From: Halocaridina rubra
Taxonomy: Eukaryota; Arthropoda; Malacostraca; Decapoda; Atyidae
DNA length: 64,000 nt
Direction of reading: 5' to 3'
Assembly: GCA_037179515.1 (NCBI GenBank)
Contig: JAXCGZ010009478.1
Location: forward strand, 111,001 to 175,000
Below, one piece after another: positions 12,021-24,583 of the stretch (position 1 is its first letter; each line of letters starts with the position of its first letter). Below the pieces are notes generated by a model, which ran no database searches, was not told where the DNA came from, and worked only from the letters and a program-made list of their open reading frames with translations. Both the position numbers and the translations under genes were made by a program.

Positions 12021-12217
12021 AGTAGTCTCCGTGGCAAAATGGTAGCGTCTGCGACTCTGAGGCGGCAGGTCGAGGGTTCGCGCCCCGTCACGGACTGAGG
12101 TTAGTAAGGGCATACACTCCGAGTAACGATTACATCTGCCAAAAACAAGTCCTTCGTAAGAAGGCAACCGTCCTAGCCCTTAGTAGAAAAGGGAGTCCGT
12201 GACGTAAAACCGAATCC
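12021..12217 (+). mobile_element. tRNA-derived SINE, family A, copy 3
   Basis: Plus-strand copy with A box near TGGCAAAATGGTAGCG and B box GGTCGAGGGTTCGCGCCCC, then the family body ending GACGTAAAACCGAATCC. A 20-bp target duplication starting AGGTAAAATTTAATAGC lies at 12001-12020 and 12218-12237 with one mismatch. Confidence 0.92.
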
Positions 12218-12599
12218 AGGTAAAATTTAATAGCCTTGAAAGAAAACGAAGAATGATTATTCTCATGTTTAATATGTATATATTCTAGCCTACATTTAAC
12301 TTTGTTATAATATTAATTGTTTTTTATTGCACTGGAGTTTATCCGTCGAGCTCATCATTTTAGTATGTATGAAATTTGTGAATATTCTAAACCACGTTCT
12401 AATAATTTAACTTTTATTTACTATATTCACTTCCCTATCTTGTGTATGGTTTGCGTTTATAAAATGTGTATTTATATAAGTCCATTGAAATACAGAAATA
12501 AAACGTGGATGGTTTGACAGGGTGATAAGAGCATGAGGCGTACATGGTATGTCAGTCGTGCAGAGTGCATGAGACTGGGATGAGTGAAGAGATATTTTG

Positions 12600-13800
12600 A
12601 ATGGATGATTCTAGCCAGAGAGATTTCCCGGCACCTGCTCAGTTCTGTAAACTGGAAAGGGTGTGTGATTACCTAATTGTGTTTACGGGAAAGAGCCCAA
12701 AGCTCGTATCTTCCCGTCTCCTCATCGGTTCCATTTTATACTTAGTCATACTTATCATACCTGTCCTTAAAACTATGGATTGAGATAGCATTAACTTCCT
12801 CCTCGCTTAGCGAATTCCAATTTTCAACTACTCTTACACTGAAAAAGTATTTTCTTACATCCTGCAAAGAAGTTTTCTTACGAAGCTTCAAACTATGACC
12901 TCTAGTTCTAGAGCCAGCCATATCAAAATATCGATCCCTATCCACTCTATCATAACCATGAAGGAATTTAAAGACTGTCACCATATCCCCCCTCACTCTT
13001 CTAGCTTCCAGTGATGGTAAGTCTAATTCCCTCAGCCTCTCATCATAACTGAGATTGCGTATTTCTGGCACCAGTTTCGTGGCATGTCTTTGAACTTTTT
13101 CAAGCTTAGCTATGTGCTTTTTCAAGTGCGGATTCCAAAAGGGGGCTGCATATTCGAGTTTTGGCCTCACATAGGTTACATAAATATTTCTGAACATTTC
13201 CTTGTCCATGTGCCTGAAGGCTACCCTTACATTTGATAAGAATGCATATGCTGCCCTTACTATGCCATTTATATGTATTTCTGGAGACAAATCTGCCAGT
13301 ATGTTTACTCCTAGATCTCTCTCATTTTCTGTCTCTTGAAGTTGTACTCCAGCCACCGAGTAGTCAAGCTTGGGCCTTCTTGCACTTGTACCCATTCTCA
13401 TTACCTTACATTTTGAAGTATTGAATTTCATTAGCCACTTTTCTGACCACTCATGCAGATTATTTAGATCTTCCTGAAGTTCTCTACCATTGTTCTCGTT
13501 TTTTACTTTCTTCAAAATCTTTGCATCATCTGCAAACATATTCATGAATGAATTTACAGACTCTGGTAGGTCATTTACATATACAAGGAACAAAAGTGGC
13601 CCTAAAACTGAACCCTGTGGAACTCCACTACTAACTCTTCTCCATTCAGACACTGAGTGTCTTACTCTAACCCTCTGTTCCCTTCCTTCTAAGTAAGTTT
13701 TTATCCATTCCAAAACATTTCCACCTATTCTAGCCATTGATTGCAGCTTCCTAATAAGTCTCCCATGGGGAACAGTGTCAAACGCTTTCTGGAAGTCTAG
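12600..13800 (-). mobile_element. 5'-truncated jockey/CR1-like non-LTR element
   Basis: A long minus-strand frame (13800-12742, about 350 codons) starts inside reverse transcriptase at LDFQKAFDTVPHGRLIRKL (motif A, D present). It continues through SGVPQGSVLGPLLFLVYVND (motif B) and the MFADDAKI box (motif C, catalytic DD intact) to the C-terminal region (YVRPKLEYAAPFWNP, ENWNSLSEEEV) and a stop at 12742-12744. The frame is unbroken, so the copy is young, but 5' truncation at a (GT)n/G-run at 13801 leaves it inactive. About 140 bp of 3' UTR follows. A related fragment of its 3' part lies at 18410-18665. Confidence 0.9.
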
Positions 13801-15188
13801 GGTGTGTGTGTGTGGGGGGGGGGGTTCTATGAGATGAAGAGGTGGAGGTAAACCAGCTCCGGCTTTCGAGTGTCACTACAGATCTTTATTCACTTACTCT
13901 GTAGAAGACCTAAACAGTGTGGTGGTGATAGTGTTTGTGGGATAGTGATGACCCTTCATCTCAAAGTAAATTATCATAGGTAATTGGGATGGAAGGAGTT
14001 CTGGTGAATGTGTGTCCTTCTGACTTAGCCACACCCATACAAAGGGGTTTATGACATATATAATTAAAAGTGGCATTTTTATCCTTGATATACTTATTGA
14101 AAATAATTATTGTAACCAAATTGATTGTTAAAATGTCTAAACACTTGTAAATGGTGCCACTCCTTTGAAATCTCTTTACACTAAGTCTCAACTTTTCAAA
14201 CTTTTATACTAGTCTTATTTAGATTCGCTTTCTTGAGCAGTGTATGTTGAAAATATCAAGAGGTAATTTTTTCTTAAAGCACTCTCCACATATTTCCCTT
14301 TTTTTTCTCTCTCAAAATGTGTATATTTAAAAGTTTTAGCGTTGAATATTTAATTTTGGTATTTTTAACTTTTATATCTTTTTCCAATTTTTGTTTTACT
14401 TTGACTATATTCATTGAAAATTTACTTTATTTCTTTAAAATATAATTCTTGCTATTTCAGATACTTTCTTTCTGGAGTACTTTAAAATTTGTAAGAAAAG
14501 CCTTTGATATTGTAGCCCTGTCTTTAGACTAATCAAACCAAGGGATATTCATGCTGAAAATGGCTGTAGATCTACTCCATACTTTAAAATATTCTTAATT
14601 TCCTTTAATTATTTTTTATACAGGCGACGATATAACATACTTTTCATAGTTTTAACAAATTCATACTGAACCATAAACTATTATTATGATAAACTTTTAT
14701 ATAGGCAAAAAGTATATCAGACTTACCTAACATGGAAGAAGAGAGACGTTAACTTAGATATGCATTTATTGTCTCAGATTCTCCTCTTGGTCACACACAG
14801 TTAACCTAAAATTATGCAATCAGTGTACATATGAATAATGGTCCATAACTGACATATATATTTGTATAACTACAATGTCTACATGTTTAAGCTGATGTAC
14901 ACACTACATAAAGAAGAAAATGCTAAAGAATTAAACTGTTTCGAGGTTCAACTGCGGATATCATGTAAATGAACTCATGCCTACATCCCAAGGAAGAATA
15001 ATTAGATTCGAGACCTCGTGGAGACCCCCAGTGATGAAGAGGTAAAGCATGTACTGTACATGATCCCTCAACCACATGGGCAGTTTTGATCTGCCATATT
15101 TGGTGTCTCCTCTGTGATTATTCCAGTGTTCATTCAGGGCTTCATTTCCTTGTTATGGTCACTATATCAGGAAGATCAGTTTGCAATA
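13801..15188. other. Non-coding, AT-rich
   Basis: It starts with a (GT)n/G10 tract (13801-13827). I see no supported exon. A slightly GC-richer piece at 15005-15180 has no recognised homology. Confidence 0.4.
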
Positions 15189-17282
15189 GAGGGGGGTTAA
15201 GAATACTTCCTCCGTGTTCCCCTGCGTGTCATAAAAGTCGAGTAAATGGGGCAGAGCGGGGGACTGGGAATCCCCTCCTCCGTATTTTACTTCCTACGAA
15301 TAGCCAAGAGATGTAGGGGGTATTCTGGCAGGAGAGATCCAGCCAGAACCATAATAATTGGGTCTCTGAATGTGCGTGGTTGTGGTGTAAATGAAAGTAA
15401 GAGGGAAGTGATAGGAAGTATGTTTGTGGAGAGAAAGATAGATGTAATTGCATTGAGCGAAACTAAGATAAAAGGGAATGGTGAGGTGACATTTGGGAGA
15501 GTGGTAGGTAGGGTGTCTGGAGTTGGGAGGGGGAGAGGAAGAGAGGGAGTGGCTCTGTTATTAAGTGAAGAGATGAATAAGTGTGTGGTAGAATGGAAGG
15601 ATGTATCTTCTCAAATAATAGTGGCTAAAATGAGGCTGGGATGCGAGGCTTGGGCGTTTGTGAGTGCATATGGCTCTGGCAGTGAAAGAAGTGAGGTAGA
15701 AAGAGAAGAATTTTGGATGAAATTGAACTAGTGTTTGGAAGACTTGGGAATGAATGTGAATGTGTTGTTGATGGGAGAGTTAAATACTAGAGTAGGGATT
15801 GAGCCAGTGGATGGTGTAATTGGGAATTATGGAGTACCTGGTAGGAATGAGAATGGAGAGAAAATTATAAAAATGTGTATTGAGAGAGAGAGAGAGAGAT
15901 GTTGATATCTAATACTGTATTTTAGAAGAAGGATGTGCACAAGTATACATGGGTCAGAGTGGATAATGGAAGAGTAAGAGGAGAAGCGAGAGAAGAAGAG
16001 AGGTGCCAAAAGTGAATGAACTGTGTAAGAAAGAGAAAGACTGTGAGTATAAGGCTAGTGTGAGAAATGTGTGGAATGTAGTGAAAGAGAAAGTGGAGGC
16101 AGGAGTGGAAGAAGAATGGGGTTGTTTTAAGGAGGAGGTTATGAAGTGTGCCGAGGCAGTGTGTGGAAGGAGACTAACTGGTGGAAGTAAAAGGAAAGGC
16201 AGTGAATGATGGAATGAGCAAGTGAGTGCAGTAGTGGCTGAAAAGAAGCGGGCTTATGAGGTATGCTTGCAGGTAGGTAAAGTAGAGACGTATGAAAGGT
16301 ATTGTGCAAAGAGGAGGTTAACGAAGCACGTGGTGAGGGAGGCAAAGAGAGAAGCGGATGCTTGTCTGAGAATTTTGAAAGGAATGAAAAGATGTTTTGG
16401 AAGGACGTGAAAAGAGAGAGGAAAGGTGAATGTGGTAGGGAGGAGAGAGTGAAAGGAGCAGATGGGCAATTGCTAGTGGATGAAATAGAGGTGAGAGAGA
16501 GATGGGCTGAATATTTCAAGAACCTTCTGAATGAGGAAGATGATAGAGAGGCAGAGATTGTGCCTGTGGAAAACGAATGGAGAATGCCAATGTTAGGCAA
16601 TGCAAATGATAGAGAAATAACAAAAGAGGAGGTACATTTTGCATTGAGAGCAACAAAAGCAGGTAAAGCACCAGGGATAGATGGGTGCCATGCTGAATGC
16701 TTGTCAAAAGATGGGAAGGCATTAGTAGAATGAATGGTTAGGTTGTTGAATGTATGTTTCAGGAAAGGGAGGGTCCCAGTTGATTGGAGGAGTGCATGTG
16801 TAGTTCCACTTTACAAAGGGAAGGGAGATAAGTATGAGTGTAATAGTTTTAAGGGAATTAGTTTGTTGAGTGTAGCTGGTAAGGTATATAGAAGAGTATT
16901 AATCTAGAGAATTAGGAAAGGTACTGAGAGATTGATTGGGGAAGAACAGTGTGGGTTCAGGGTAGGAAGAGGAGTGTGGATCAGGTGTTTGCATTAAGAC
17001 AGGTGTCTGAGAAGTTCTTGGAGAAAGGTAGGGACGCTTTTTGGGCCTTTATGAATTTAGAGAAAGCGTATGACAGGGTAGATAGAAAGGGAGTGTGGAG
17101 GGTGTTGCGATTGTATGGAATAAGTGGAAGTTTGCTGAATGCGGTGAAGAGGTTTTACATGAATAGTAGAGCATACATGAGAGTTGGGAATGATATGAGT
17201 GATTGGTTTGAGATGAATGTTGGGCTACGTTAAGGTTGTGTAATGTCGCCATGGTTGTTTAATGTGTATATGGATGGAGTGG
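15189..17282 (+). mobile_element. RTE-like non-LTR retrotransposon (decayed)
   Basis: A 5' leader (15195-15345) precedes an endonuclease-like stretch (IIIGSLNVRGCGVN, IDVIALSETKI, EGVALLLSEEMN). After several frame breaks comes reverse transcriptase (KAGKAPGIDGCHAECLS, GEEQCGFR, FMNLEKAYDRVDRKGVWRVL, MSPWLFNVYMDG). It is dead: there are stops or shifts near 15732, 16210, 16411, 16734 and 16965; motif A has Asn in place of the first catalytic Asp (FMNLEKAYD); and a stop replaces the expected Gln before GCVMSP at 17230. It ends abruptly at 17282 before the FADD-type motif. The clade call is by general motif likeness. Confidence 0.8.
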
Positions 17283-17385
17283 TCAACCCCCTTACAAGGG
17301 GGAGTGAGGCTTGTGTCTGTGTCTAAGTCTATTGTTTAGCTGCTACACTTTACTAACACTTCAGATGGTCTCGCGACCCTATCGT

Positions 17386-17642
<257 letters not shown>

Positions 17643-17647
<5 letters not shown>

Positions 17648-18249
17648 GGGAAAGTTGCTGATAAAGAACAAGAAGTTGAATACTTATGTAGATAACTGGA
17701 TTTATTTAAAATTTTAAGTCAATAGAAATATATCTCATATGCACTTTCGAGATCATCCATCCAAGTCCTTCATATTCCTTCTTTGTATAATTTGTAAGCA
17801 GCATCCTTATGAAATTAAAAGTACCTTAATTGGCCAGGTAGTATGAGATTTAATTAATATAATTTTACAATTTTAACTGCAACAATAATCATAATCTTGT
17901 GAGTTGTTTACATTTCTCAATTCTTACTTCAGCAAAGAGGAAGAGGAATTTGTCAGGCGTGGTACTTGTGGCCGAAGGTGAAATCGTATTTTTTTATATA
18001 TTGATTAGCAAGCGTTTGTAAATAATTATAATTTTATTTGTGTTTACAGTCATCTAGGCACTGAATATTCCTTGTTTTTATATTTTGATTTGTGAGATAT
18101 TGTGAATAATTATATTTTTGGTTGTGTATGGAATCGTACAGGCACTGACCATCCTGTATGGAGTGTAGATATTTGATTTACTTTAACACCTCGGGGATTG
18201 GACAATACAGTCTCAGCGGAATTTCACATAATTTCCAGTACTTTTTCGT
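17643..18249. other. Non-coding, AT-rich
   Basis: No exon or recognised repeat is visible here. Similar short phrases (TTTTTATATATTGATT, GTGAATAATTATATTTT) recur at about 17990, 18075 and 18100, suggesting weak internal duplication. Confidence 0.35.
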
Positions 18250-18405
18250 ATGTACAACTAGTGGTCTCCTTGAATGAGGGTGAACACCGACAAGGTTGGA
18301 GCTGGAGGACCAAGGCTGGAGGCCCTTCATAACGTACCTTAGTAGAGATCGAACTGGCGTTGTCAGGCTCGTTACATCCCCACTTCTGTGCACTACCACA
18401 GAGTT
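18250..18405 (-). mobile_element. SINE family B
   Basis: The body (AAGGTTGGAGCTGGAGGACC, AAGGCTGGAGGCCCTTCATAAC) and a degenerate tRNA head to 18405 lie on the minus strand. Confidence 0.6.
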
Positions 18406-18409
18406 TCTG

Positions 18410-18665
18410 TACTATCCCAACTGTGTTCACGGGGAAGAGTCCTATTCTCATCACTCCCGATCACCCGGTCGATTTGATTATTTTATGCACTAACACTTCT
18501 CGGGTAACTCATTAAGAAATAAAACTGGAACGGCTGCTAGCATTTACCATTTCCTTGCTTAGCTAATTCCAATTCTCAACTATTATTGTGCTGAAAAAGC
18601 ACCTCCTTACATCCTTTTAAGACCTTTTGGTTAACATTCGTATTATGCACCCTTCATGGTCCACC
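18410..18665 (-). mobile_element. Fragment of jockey/CR1-like 3' end
   Basis: The segment 18550-18640 (TTCCTTGCTTAGCTAATTCCAATTCTCAAC, then GCTGAAAAAGCACCTCCTTACATCCT, quoted in pieces) matches the C-terminal coding end of the element at 12742-13800 on the same strand. The segment 18410-18480 resembles that element's 3' UTR. It is strongly diverged, with indels. Confidence 0.6.
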
Positions 18666-18725
18666 TGAGAAACAATATTTACTTTTGCACCCCAGTTAGG
18701 AAAGAAATCTCATGAAATGAATGTA

Positions 18726-19020
18726 CAGGGGAACACCTACAGTTTAGCGGGGCATACCAATGTCCAAAACCTACCAATAGATGGCGATAGGCTCTGACTA
18801 GAGAACTGGCGAATGAACACACAACAAAAATGGTGACAATAGACATACGAAACAATTTTTTACTATCCTAACTAAAAATACTTACCTAACCTCTTAGCCA
18901 GGACCCCCCATCTTACTATCCTAACTAAAAATACCTACCTAACTTTCAGTGGAACTACTTACCTGAGTGGAGGGATGAGTTCGTTGAGCGGCATGCCCCG
19001 CTAAACTGTAAACTACCCTG
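18726..19020. mobile_element. 295-bp mariner-like MITE
   Basis: The inverted ends are CAGGGGAACACCTACAGTTT at the left and, reverse-complemented, CAGGGTAGTTTACAGTTTAG at the right; both continue into AGCGGGGCAT. TA dinucleotides flank it (18724-18725 and 19021-19022), as expected for Tc1/mariner/pogo targets. Inside, a 30-bp phrase beginning TTACTATCCTAACTAAAAAT occurs twice, at 18859 and 18914. There is no coding sequence. Confidence 0.8.
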
Positions 19021-20269
19021 TACAGGTATTGGGTTACGTTTGGTTAGCTTAGTTAGGGTAGTTCACCATCCTCTGTGGTGAAGGAGTTGATAAATGAACT
19101 TGTTTTTTATTTGGTAAGATTCGTTTATATTGTTTAATTTGCTCATTGGGATGTGAACTTAAACCTTTATCATATGTAAAATGATTGATTTCGATAGCAG
19201 TTTCAGTTTGGTATGGGTTTTATAGATAAAAATCCTTTGATTCTCAACGGAAATGACGTTCGAAATTTATCTTCTCTTATAAAGTCCGTAGATAAACCAC
19301 ATTTCATTATTCAATTTATTGGCTTCGTTTTCACAGGTACTGGTCATTTTTCCAAATTTATTAACCCTTAGAGAAATAGAAAATGACGTGTTTTGGTTAA
19401 ATTTCACATAACTCAAAAATGCTTCTCCTGTGGGATTTTTGCCAAGTTCATGGTAAATTATGTGAAATATTTTCATAACCAAGATAACCCTGAAAGTTTT
19501 TTGATTCCATTGTTATTAGTTACCTTGCCACCAAAAGTACTTAGAGACTTTGTGTTCTGATATCACAGATCTAAAACTTATGAGCTCCTGCAATTTTTAG
19601 CACTTTATGCGTGTGCTACTAATACTTTTGTAGTGCACTTGTGCCACTTTTATTTCTGATCCAATAATTGCCATTTTGCATGCAATAAGCTGCTAATCAT
19701 CTCCAACTTACCTCTCCCATCTTAGGATTTCTATCATTTTCATATCAGATCCAACATCGCTTTCGTGAACTGTGGTAGTGATACTCAGTACTGTATTTTA
19801 CCAGCTATCTTTTTGTGCATTTTTGTATCGAAAATTTCATTATTAGGGTTTGGCAGTGAGTGGCATCAAGTGTTTTGGTTACTAATGTGACGAGTAGTGT
19901 CCTGTGTGCTGCCTTAGCATAATTGAGACCATTGAGAATATGTGTATCAGGTCTTCAAGAAGGATGTTTGTGCAGTGTAATGGTCTGAAATCGTGAAATA
20001 ATTGTAAAAGGAATGTTAGGTGCTATATATTGCAATCTTAGCCATTCGGTAACTTGGGAAGGAGTGCGGTGTAGTGTAATGGGACATGATGATGAGGGTA
20101 GCATTGACTGTTTGTTGGGTTTAGGAATTCCGATAATGACACCTTGCTTCCAGATGTGTAGTATTGAGTTGTGCAAGTATATGCAGTTTGATAAGTTAGT
20201 GAGTGTCTGTATTTCATGCGGTCACAGGTGTCTAAGGTTTATGTTGCTTATATTGGCAGTGTCACATAC

Positions 20270-23093
20270 GGTGCTAGGACAGTTCGCTACTGGACCATTC
20301 GTACCCGGAAATTTCGTTACCGGACACTTCGCTACTGGACAGTTCGTTACTAGGACAATACGCTACCAAAAGCTCATATTTGCCTTGTATTTTGTTGAAT
20401 TGTTGGGGGATTCATAATTTTTTTTTTATTGGAGTGGTTAATCTCATGGTAATAATAATAATAGTAATAAATGGGAGATATTACAATAAGGGTGTGATCT
20501 TGTAAATCAAAGTCGACTCTATAGTTTTTATTGATCCATTTACTACTTCTATCAACTATTACTTTTTTTGTTATAAACTATTACACAAGTGAGGAAAAAA
20601 AACATTTGTTCAGTTATAGTTCATCATTTATTTGCTTTTTAGTATCACATACAATGTAGGTATCATAAAACTGAAATATCAAAACAAAGTATTTACTAGT
20701 TTGCATCACTCTCAATGCATGTATTATGAAATAAAAATATTAAAAGAAAATTAGCTTTAATTTCAGAAATAATTAAAGCTTCAAGTTATGCACGATAGCT
20801 CAAAGAAAATTCTTTTTGAATTCAGGGTCGTAACGCCTATTAACCTTAAGAAGCCTCTGCACATAGTTCTTATACCTTTTTCCTTTGAAGTCAGGTTACC
20901 GCAATTTATTTGTATTATTTTTGTTCTCGCTAGTGCTTCCTTGTTTTTTAAGGCATCAATAAGTTTCCATATGTTAGGGTATGAGCTTGTAACTGATATT
21001 CTAAGGGAGCTATGAAACCCCTCTAAGTTATTGTTTGTCCTTGGCATTTCATTGATTGTCCTTTCGTACACATTCCACATTTCTATATGAAACAGGGGAT
21101 CTAGTCTTCTCCTCCTTGATCCCCGGCCTCGTTCACCACCAATATAATTTGTAGCGAAGTAAGAAACAATTTCTTCTTGGATTTCGTCTTCATCAGTTAA
21201 CTCTTCAAACCCTTCAACAATGTCGTTTTTGGGTAAAAATGCCAGTGCTGGGAAACACCGCACTTTCAAATTAAAGTCGTCTTCTTCATGGTATAGTTCC
21301 TTGTATCCAGCTTGAACTGTATATTTGTAAACATTCTGAGTAAAATGAAATAAACAGCAGGTAACTTCCGTTTCTTGAAAAACAGTTTTCCGAGAATTTA
21401 AGACCACTTTAAAAATCAACCCCAATATGATCTGGCTCATAATTTTGTACAAGCTCTTTAATTATAGAAAAGAAGCATTTGTAAGTGGCCTCGGTTTTGT
21501 CAGGTAGTAGTGCAAAGAGTCGGGGAACACTTGAACGATCCATCGCCTGCCCATACTTTAAAGTTTTTCAAATCCCTAACCCATTTTCAGATGCAAATAC
21601 TGTACTAAAATCCTTTCAAGATCATCTTCACCACAGTCATATTGCAGAAATAACGACCCATTACTCAGTTTAGCGTACTTTTCAGAAATCAAATAACCAT
21701 GGTGTGTTTGTGGAATTGGAGATTTATTTTCCTTTTGTCTCCAACGGCATATACAGTCAACTTGCTTTTTACGCATTTCTGTAATACGCGAAATTGGAAT
21801 AACGCCTCCAAAAATAATAGTAAAAAAAATACAAAATGCACAAACTATGCGTGAGAAAAAGTGAAAAAAATGGTTCACTTCAGCAATTAAGCGACTGCCT
21901 CTGAGGCAGTTTCCCATCATGCTGCCATGTGCTTCAATCTCTCTTCACTCAGTATTAACCCCAACAACAACCAGGGGTTGCTCTCCCCCTTCCTCCTCCT
22001 CTACTCCGCCCACTCCAACCCCATAACTTACCTCCTCCTTCTCCAACCGCTTATGTCATCATTCTTTACGTTTGCAGATAAGAGTTCATTCTCAGGGTGC
22101 GTTAACTTTTATTTGCTGTACAGTACTTATTTGTAAATCTGTATATCTTTTATACTGTACACCATTTGTATATTAATATAAATAACTACAGATCTCTCTG
22201 ATTTGTTATGTACTTATAAAATATGTTTTACTTATCTTATATCTTTGGCATAGTGTGTTTATGTACGGTTGTGGAACGTATATATGCCTATTATCATCGT
22301 TTCTTTTGGAAAGTAACTGGTTTCATTACACGAATTTTACATTACCCATGCCTTTTGAGAACTATCCTTGCGTTGTTCCAAGAGGTGAGTGTATTACGGC
22401 TTAAATTTGATGTAAAAGGGAATTCAGCTATGGCACATTCATACAAATTCTTCAATGCAGTAGCAATCAAAGTACGAGAGGAGTCCTGGATTTCAAGTGA
22501 TTTATCTTTCATTCGGTTTGGGGCACATTTTGCACTGACAGATGATGATGTGGCAGTATAGTTATGCTCACCAACTACCTTTATTATCACGTAATTATCC
22601 TCATCTACGTTTGTATGCACTTGTGCTTTACATCGATTTTCACACATCTAGTATTGTTTTGTTCCATCACAATTTTGCTTTTGTTTATCATATATATAAT
22701 TCAGATCATCCACTAACTTGATTTGTTTTCTCCTGGATTCAGTCGTTCTCAGCATCTTGACTGACTAAGGGTTCAATAACTTAAAAAAGTTACTTGCTTG
22801 ATGGTAAATGAAATAAGAAAGATTGATGGATAATTTCATTAACAGGGTATTTAGTATTTAAATAATTTGGGTGCTAAAAAATACCTATCCATGTGTTAAC
22901 TACCCCCTCATAAAATTATAATCTAACTTCTCTTCCTTTCTCATTTTTCTGATCTGATTCGTGGCTCAGCGACTTACACAGGTAGCGTATTGTTCGGTAA
23001 CAAAATTTCCTAGTAACGAACTGTCCAGTAGCAAAATGTCCGGTAACGAAATATCTGGGTACGAACGGTCTAGTAGTGAACTGTCCGGAAACT
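20270..23093 (-). mobile_element. Complete, inactive FLYWCH-type MULE
   Basis: The terminal inverted repeats are about 100 bp (20270-20368 and 22975-23093), built from repeats of the phrase (A/C)GGACAGTTCGCTACT with GTACCC and CGTTACCGGAC. A perfect 9-bp target duplication GTCACATAC lies at 20261-20269 and 23094-23102, the size expected for Mutator-like elements. The 2824-bp interior carries a broken minus-strand transposase (separate entry). The right repeat contains an extra copy of a 12-bp piece relative to the left. Confidence 0.93.
20781..22755 (-). pseudogene. FLYWCH zinc finger + MULE transposase (broken)
   Basis: Reading on the minus strand from the Met at 22755: a FLYWCH-like finger (IKLVDDLNYIYDKQ, then CENRCKAQVHT, then GEHNYTATSS) in which the expected Trp after KQY is a TAG stop near 22648. 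Next is a spacer region (APNRMKDKSLEIQDSS). A gap of about 420 bp (22340-21925), intron or insertion, follows. Then come a linker (KKQVDCICRWRQKENKSPIP, ENGSLFLQYDCGEDD-like) and the transposase core (PRLFALLPDKTEATYKCFF). A frameshift lies near 21440 at the expected second acidic residue (HIGVDF). The end has ETEVTCCLFHFTQNVYKY (the C.FH.. motif), then MPRTNNNLEGFHSSLR, a hallmark of this transposase group. It acts on the element's own ends when intact; here it cannot. Confidence 0.85.
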
Positions 23094-23530
23094 GTCACAT
23101 ACAGAATAGTTCTTGAGATTGTTGGTGATTTGTTTCGACCTGTGGATGGTGAAAGATATTGTACATAGTCTGGGTCTGTAAGGATCTGTCTCTTAAGCCT
23201 GATGACACGTTGAGTATCATGGTGGGGGTGAAGATCATTGACATTGGAAATATGATTGATGAGGATACGTATTTGCCTGTTGTTTAATTGAGGAGGTGGT
23301 GTCTGCTGATGTGATGGCAGTGTTTTGTAGAACTTGTTGGTGTTTGTTTTGTTGATAAGTGCTTGCAGATATTTATTCCCATTTAATGTTTGTTGTTTTA
23401 ATATGTTCTTGTATTTGCAGCATAGTGTCCTGTATGTGAAGTGTAAGGGAATGTTTTAGTGAATCGTGTTGATGAGGTCATGAATTTCTAGTGTGAAATT
23501 GGGGTTCTGACTTTTCGTTACCTTCATTGG

Positions 23531-24217
23531 TGTGTTTATTGTCTGCTTACTATATATTCGTTTTAAAATAATGTACAGATTTGTTTATATATGTAATACA
23601 GGAGTACTGTACTGTGTAGAATATCGTATTGTTGTTTTGTTTCTTTAGGGATAAGATCTCATTTGGTTCTTTTGTATTTGGTGTATGCGTGTCTGTGGCC
23701 AATTGGGGTGATTCTTGTTTTGGTGCTGTATCTGATATGAGATCTCATGAATTTTAGTATTGTATGTTTTTATTGATTAATGAGCTCATATCATTTGCTA
23801 ATACAGTATGGATATTTTTTAAAAACCTTTGACTTCAGGAATCTGTCGCCGTTAATGAGGCTATTTTCCAGTTCTTAAAACTTATAATTATCATGTTCAT
23901 AGCCTGTATCATATCATATGTCTTAAGCAGTCATGCATAATTAAAGTGTTGAATCAGTGTGAATGAATGATATATAGCGAAACCTGCTTGGCCATCGAAG
24001 GATGGTATACTGTATAAGTTTATTTATTTTTCTATCTAAAGTTAAAGATTAACAGTATCCCAGTTATTTTGCTCAACAACTCCTAGATTAGGAAGTTCAG
24101 CAAGCAGTGAATTTTGCAAAGAGAAAGTGGAGATAGTTCTCAGAGATACACAGAAACATAATATTTCATAGACTATGAAAACTAACACTAAAATGCATAA
24201 TCGCAGAATATGTCGGA

Positions 24218-24218
<1 letters not shown>
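23531..24218. other. Non-coding, T-rich
   Basis: No supported exon is visible. It may include further retrotransposon decay next to 23103-23530. Confidence 0.35.

Positions 24219-24311
<93 letters not shown>
24219..24311. repeat. (ATT)n array
   Basis: About 30 units lie 110 bp upstream of the COA1 first coding exon. The poly-Asn frame on the other strand is an artefact. Confidence 0.95.
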
Positions 24312-24432
24312 AGCCAAGCAACTAAACCCCATCTAGAAAAAGTCAGACTATAAACCAAATGGCTATTGGCATTAAAGATGCATCTGCTCTAATATCATCT
24401 GTATGAATCATTACTCTACAGGAAGAATTGGG

Positions 24433-24583
24433 ATGTTAAGTACCCAGAACCTCGCCAGAACTGCAGCCCTTGGAGGTTTTTTTGTTGTGGGCAGTGGCCT
24501 TTATTTCAAGTTTCGTATACAGGATGGTCTCAAGCAAAATGAATATTATAAAGAGAGTTTAAACATTCTGCGATCTCACAGAG
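24433..24583 (+). CDS. COA1: COA1 exon with membrane anchor
   Basis: It encodes residues 1-50 and ends after the first base of a Gly codon, followed by the donor GTAAGA at 24584. If 24403 is the real start, ten residues are added. Confidence 0.85.

Larger units (their letters stand above)
19860..23530 (-). mobile_element. Older non-LTR retrotransposon split by a MULE
   Basis: Minus-strand coding remnants lie on both sides of the MULE. The right part (about 23520-23103) reads, among others, IHDLINTIH and LINHISNVNDLHPHHDTQRV. The left part (20260-19860) reads HIWKQGVIIGIPKPNKQSM, then SSSCPITLHRTPSQVTEWL, a reverse-transcriptase N-terminal region (WK..IIPIPKPNK then PITL). The two halves become adjacent if the MULE and one 9-bp duplication are removed. 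Both are decayed, with stops. The clade is uncertain. Confidence 0.6.

Noticed and set aside
9851..12217. tRNA genes at the SINE A heads
   Set aside because: A and B boxes are present, but the acceptor stem does not pair and each copy has a 3' body and target duplications, so these are SINEs.
15827..16600. Minus-strand frames of up to 153 codons
   Set aside because: They are antisense to the RTE-like element, whose sense strand has recognisable endonuclease and reverse-transcriptase motifs.
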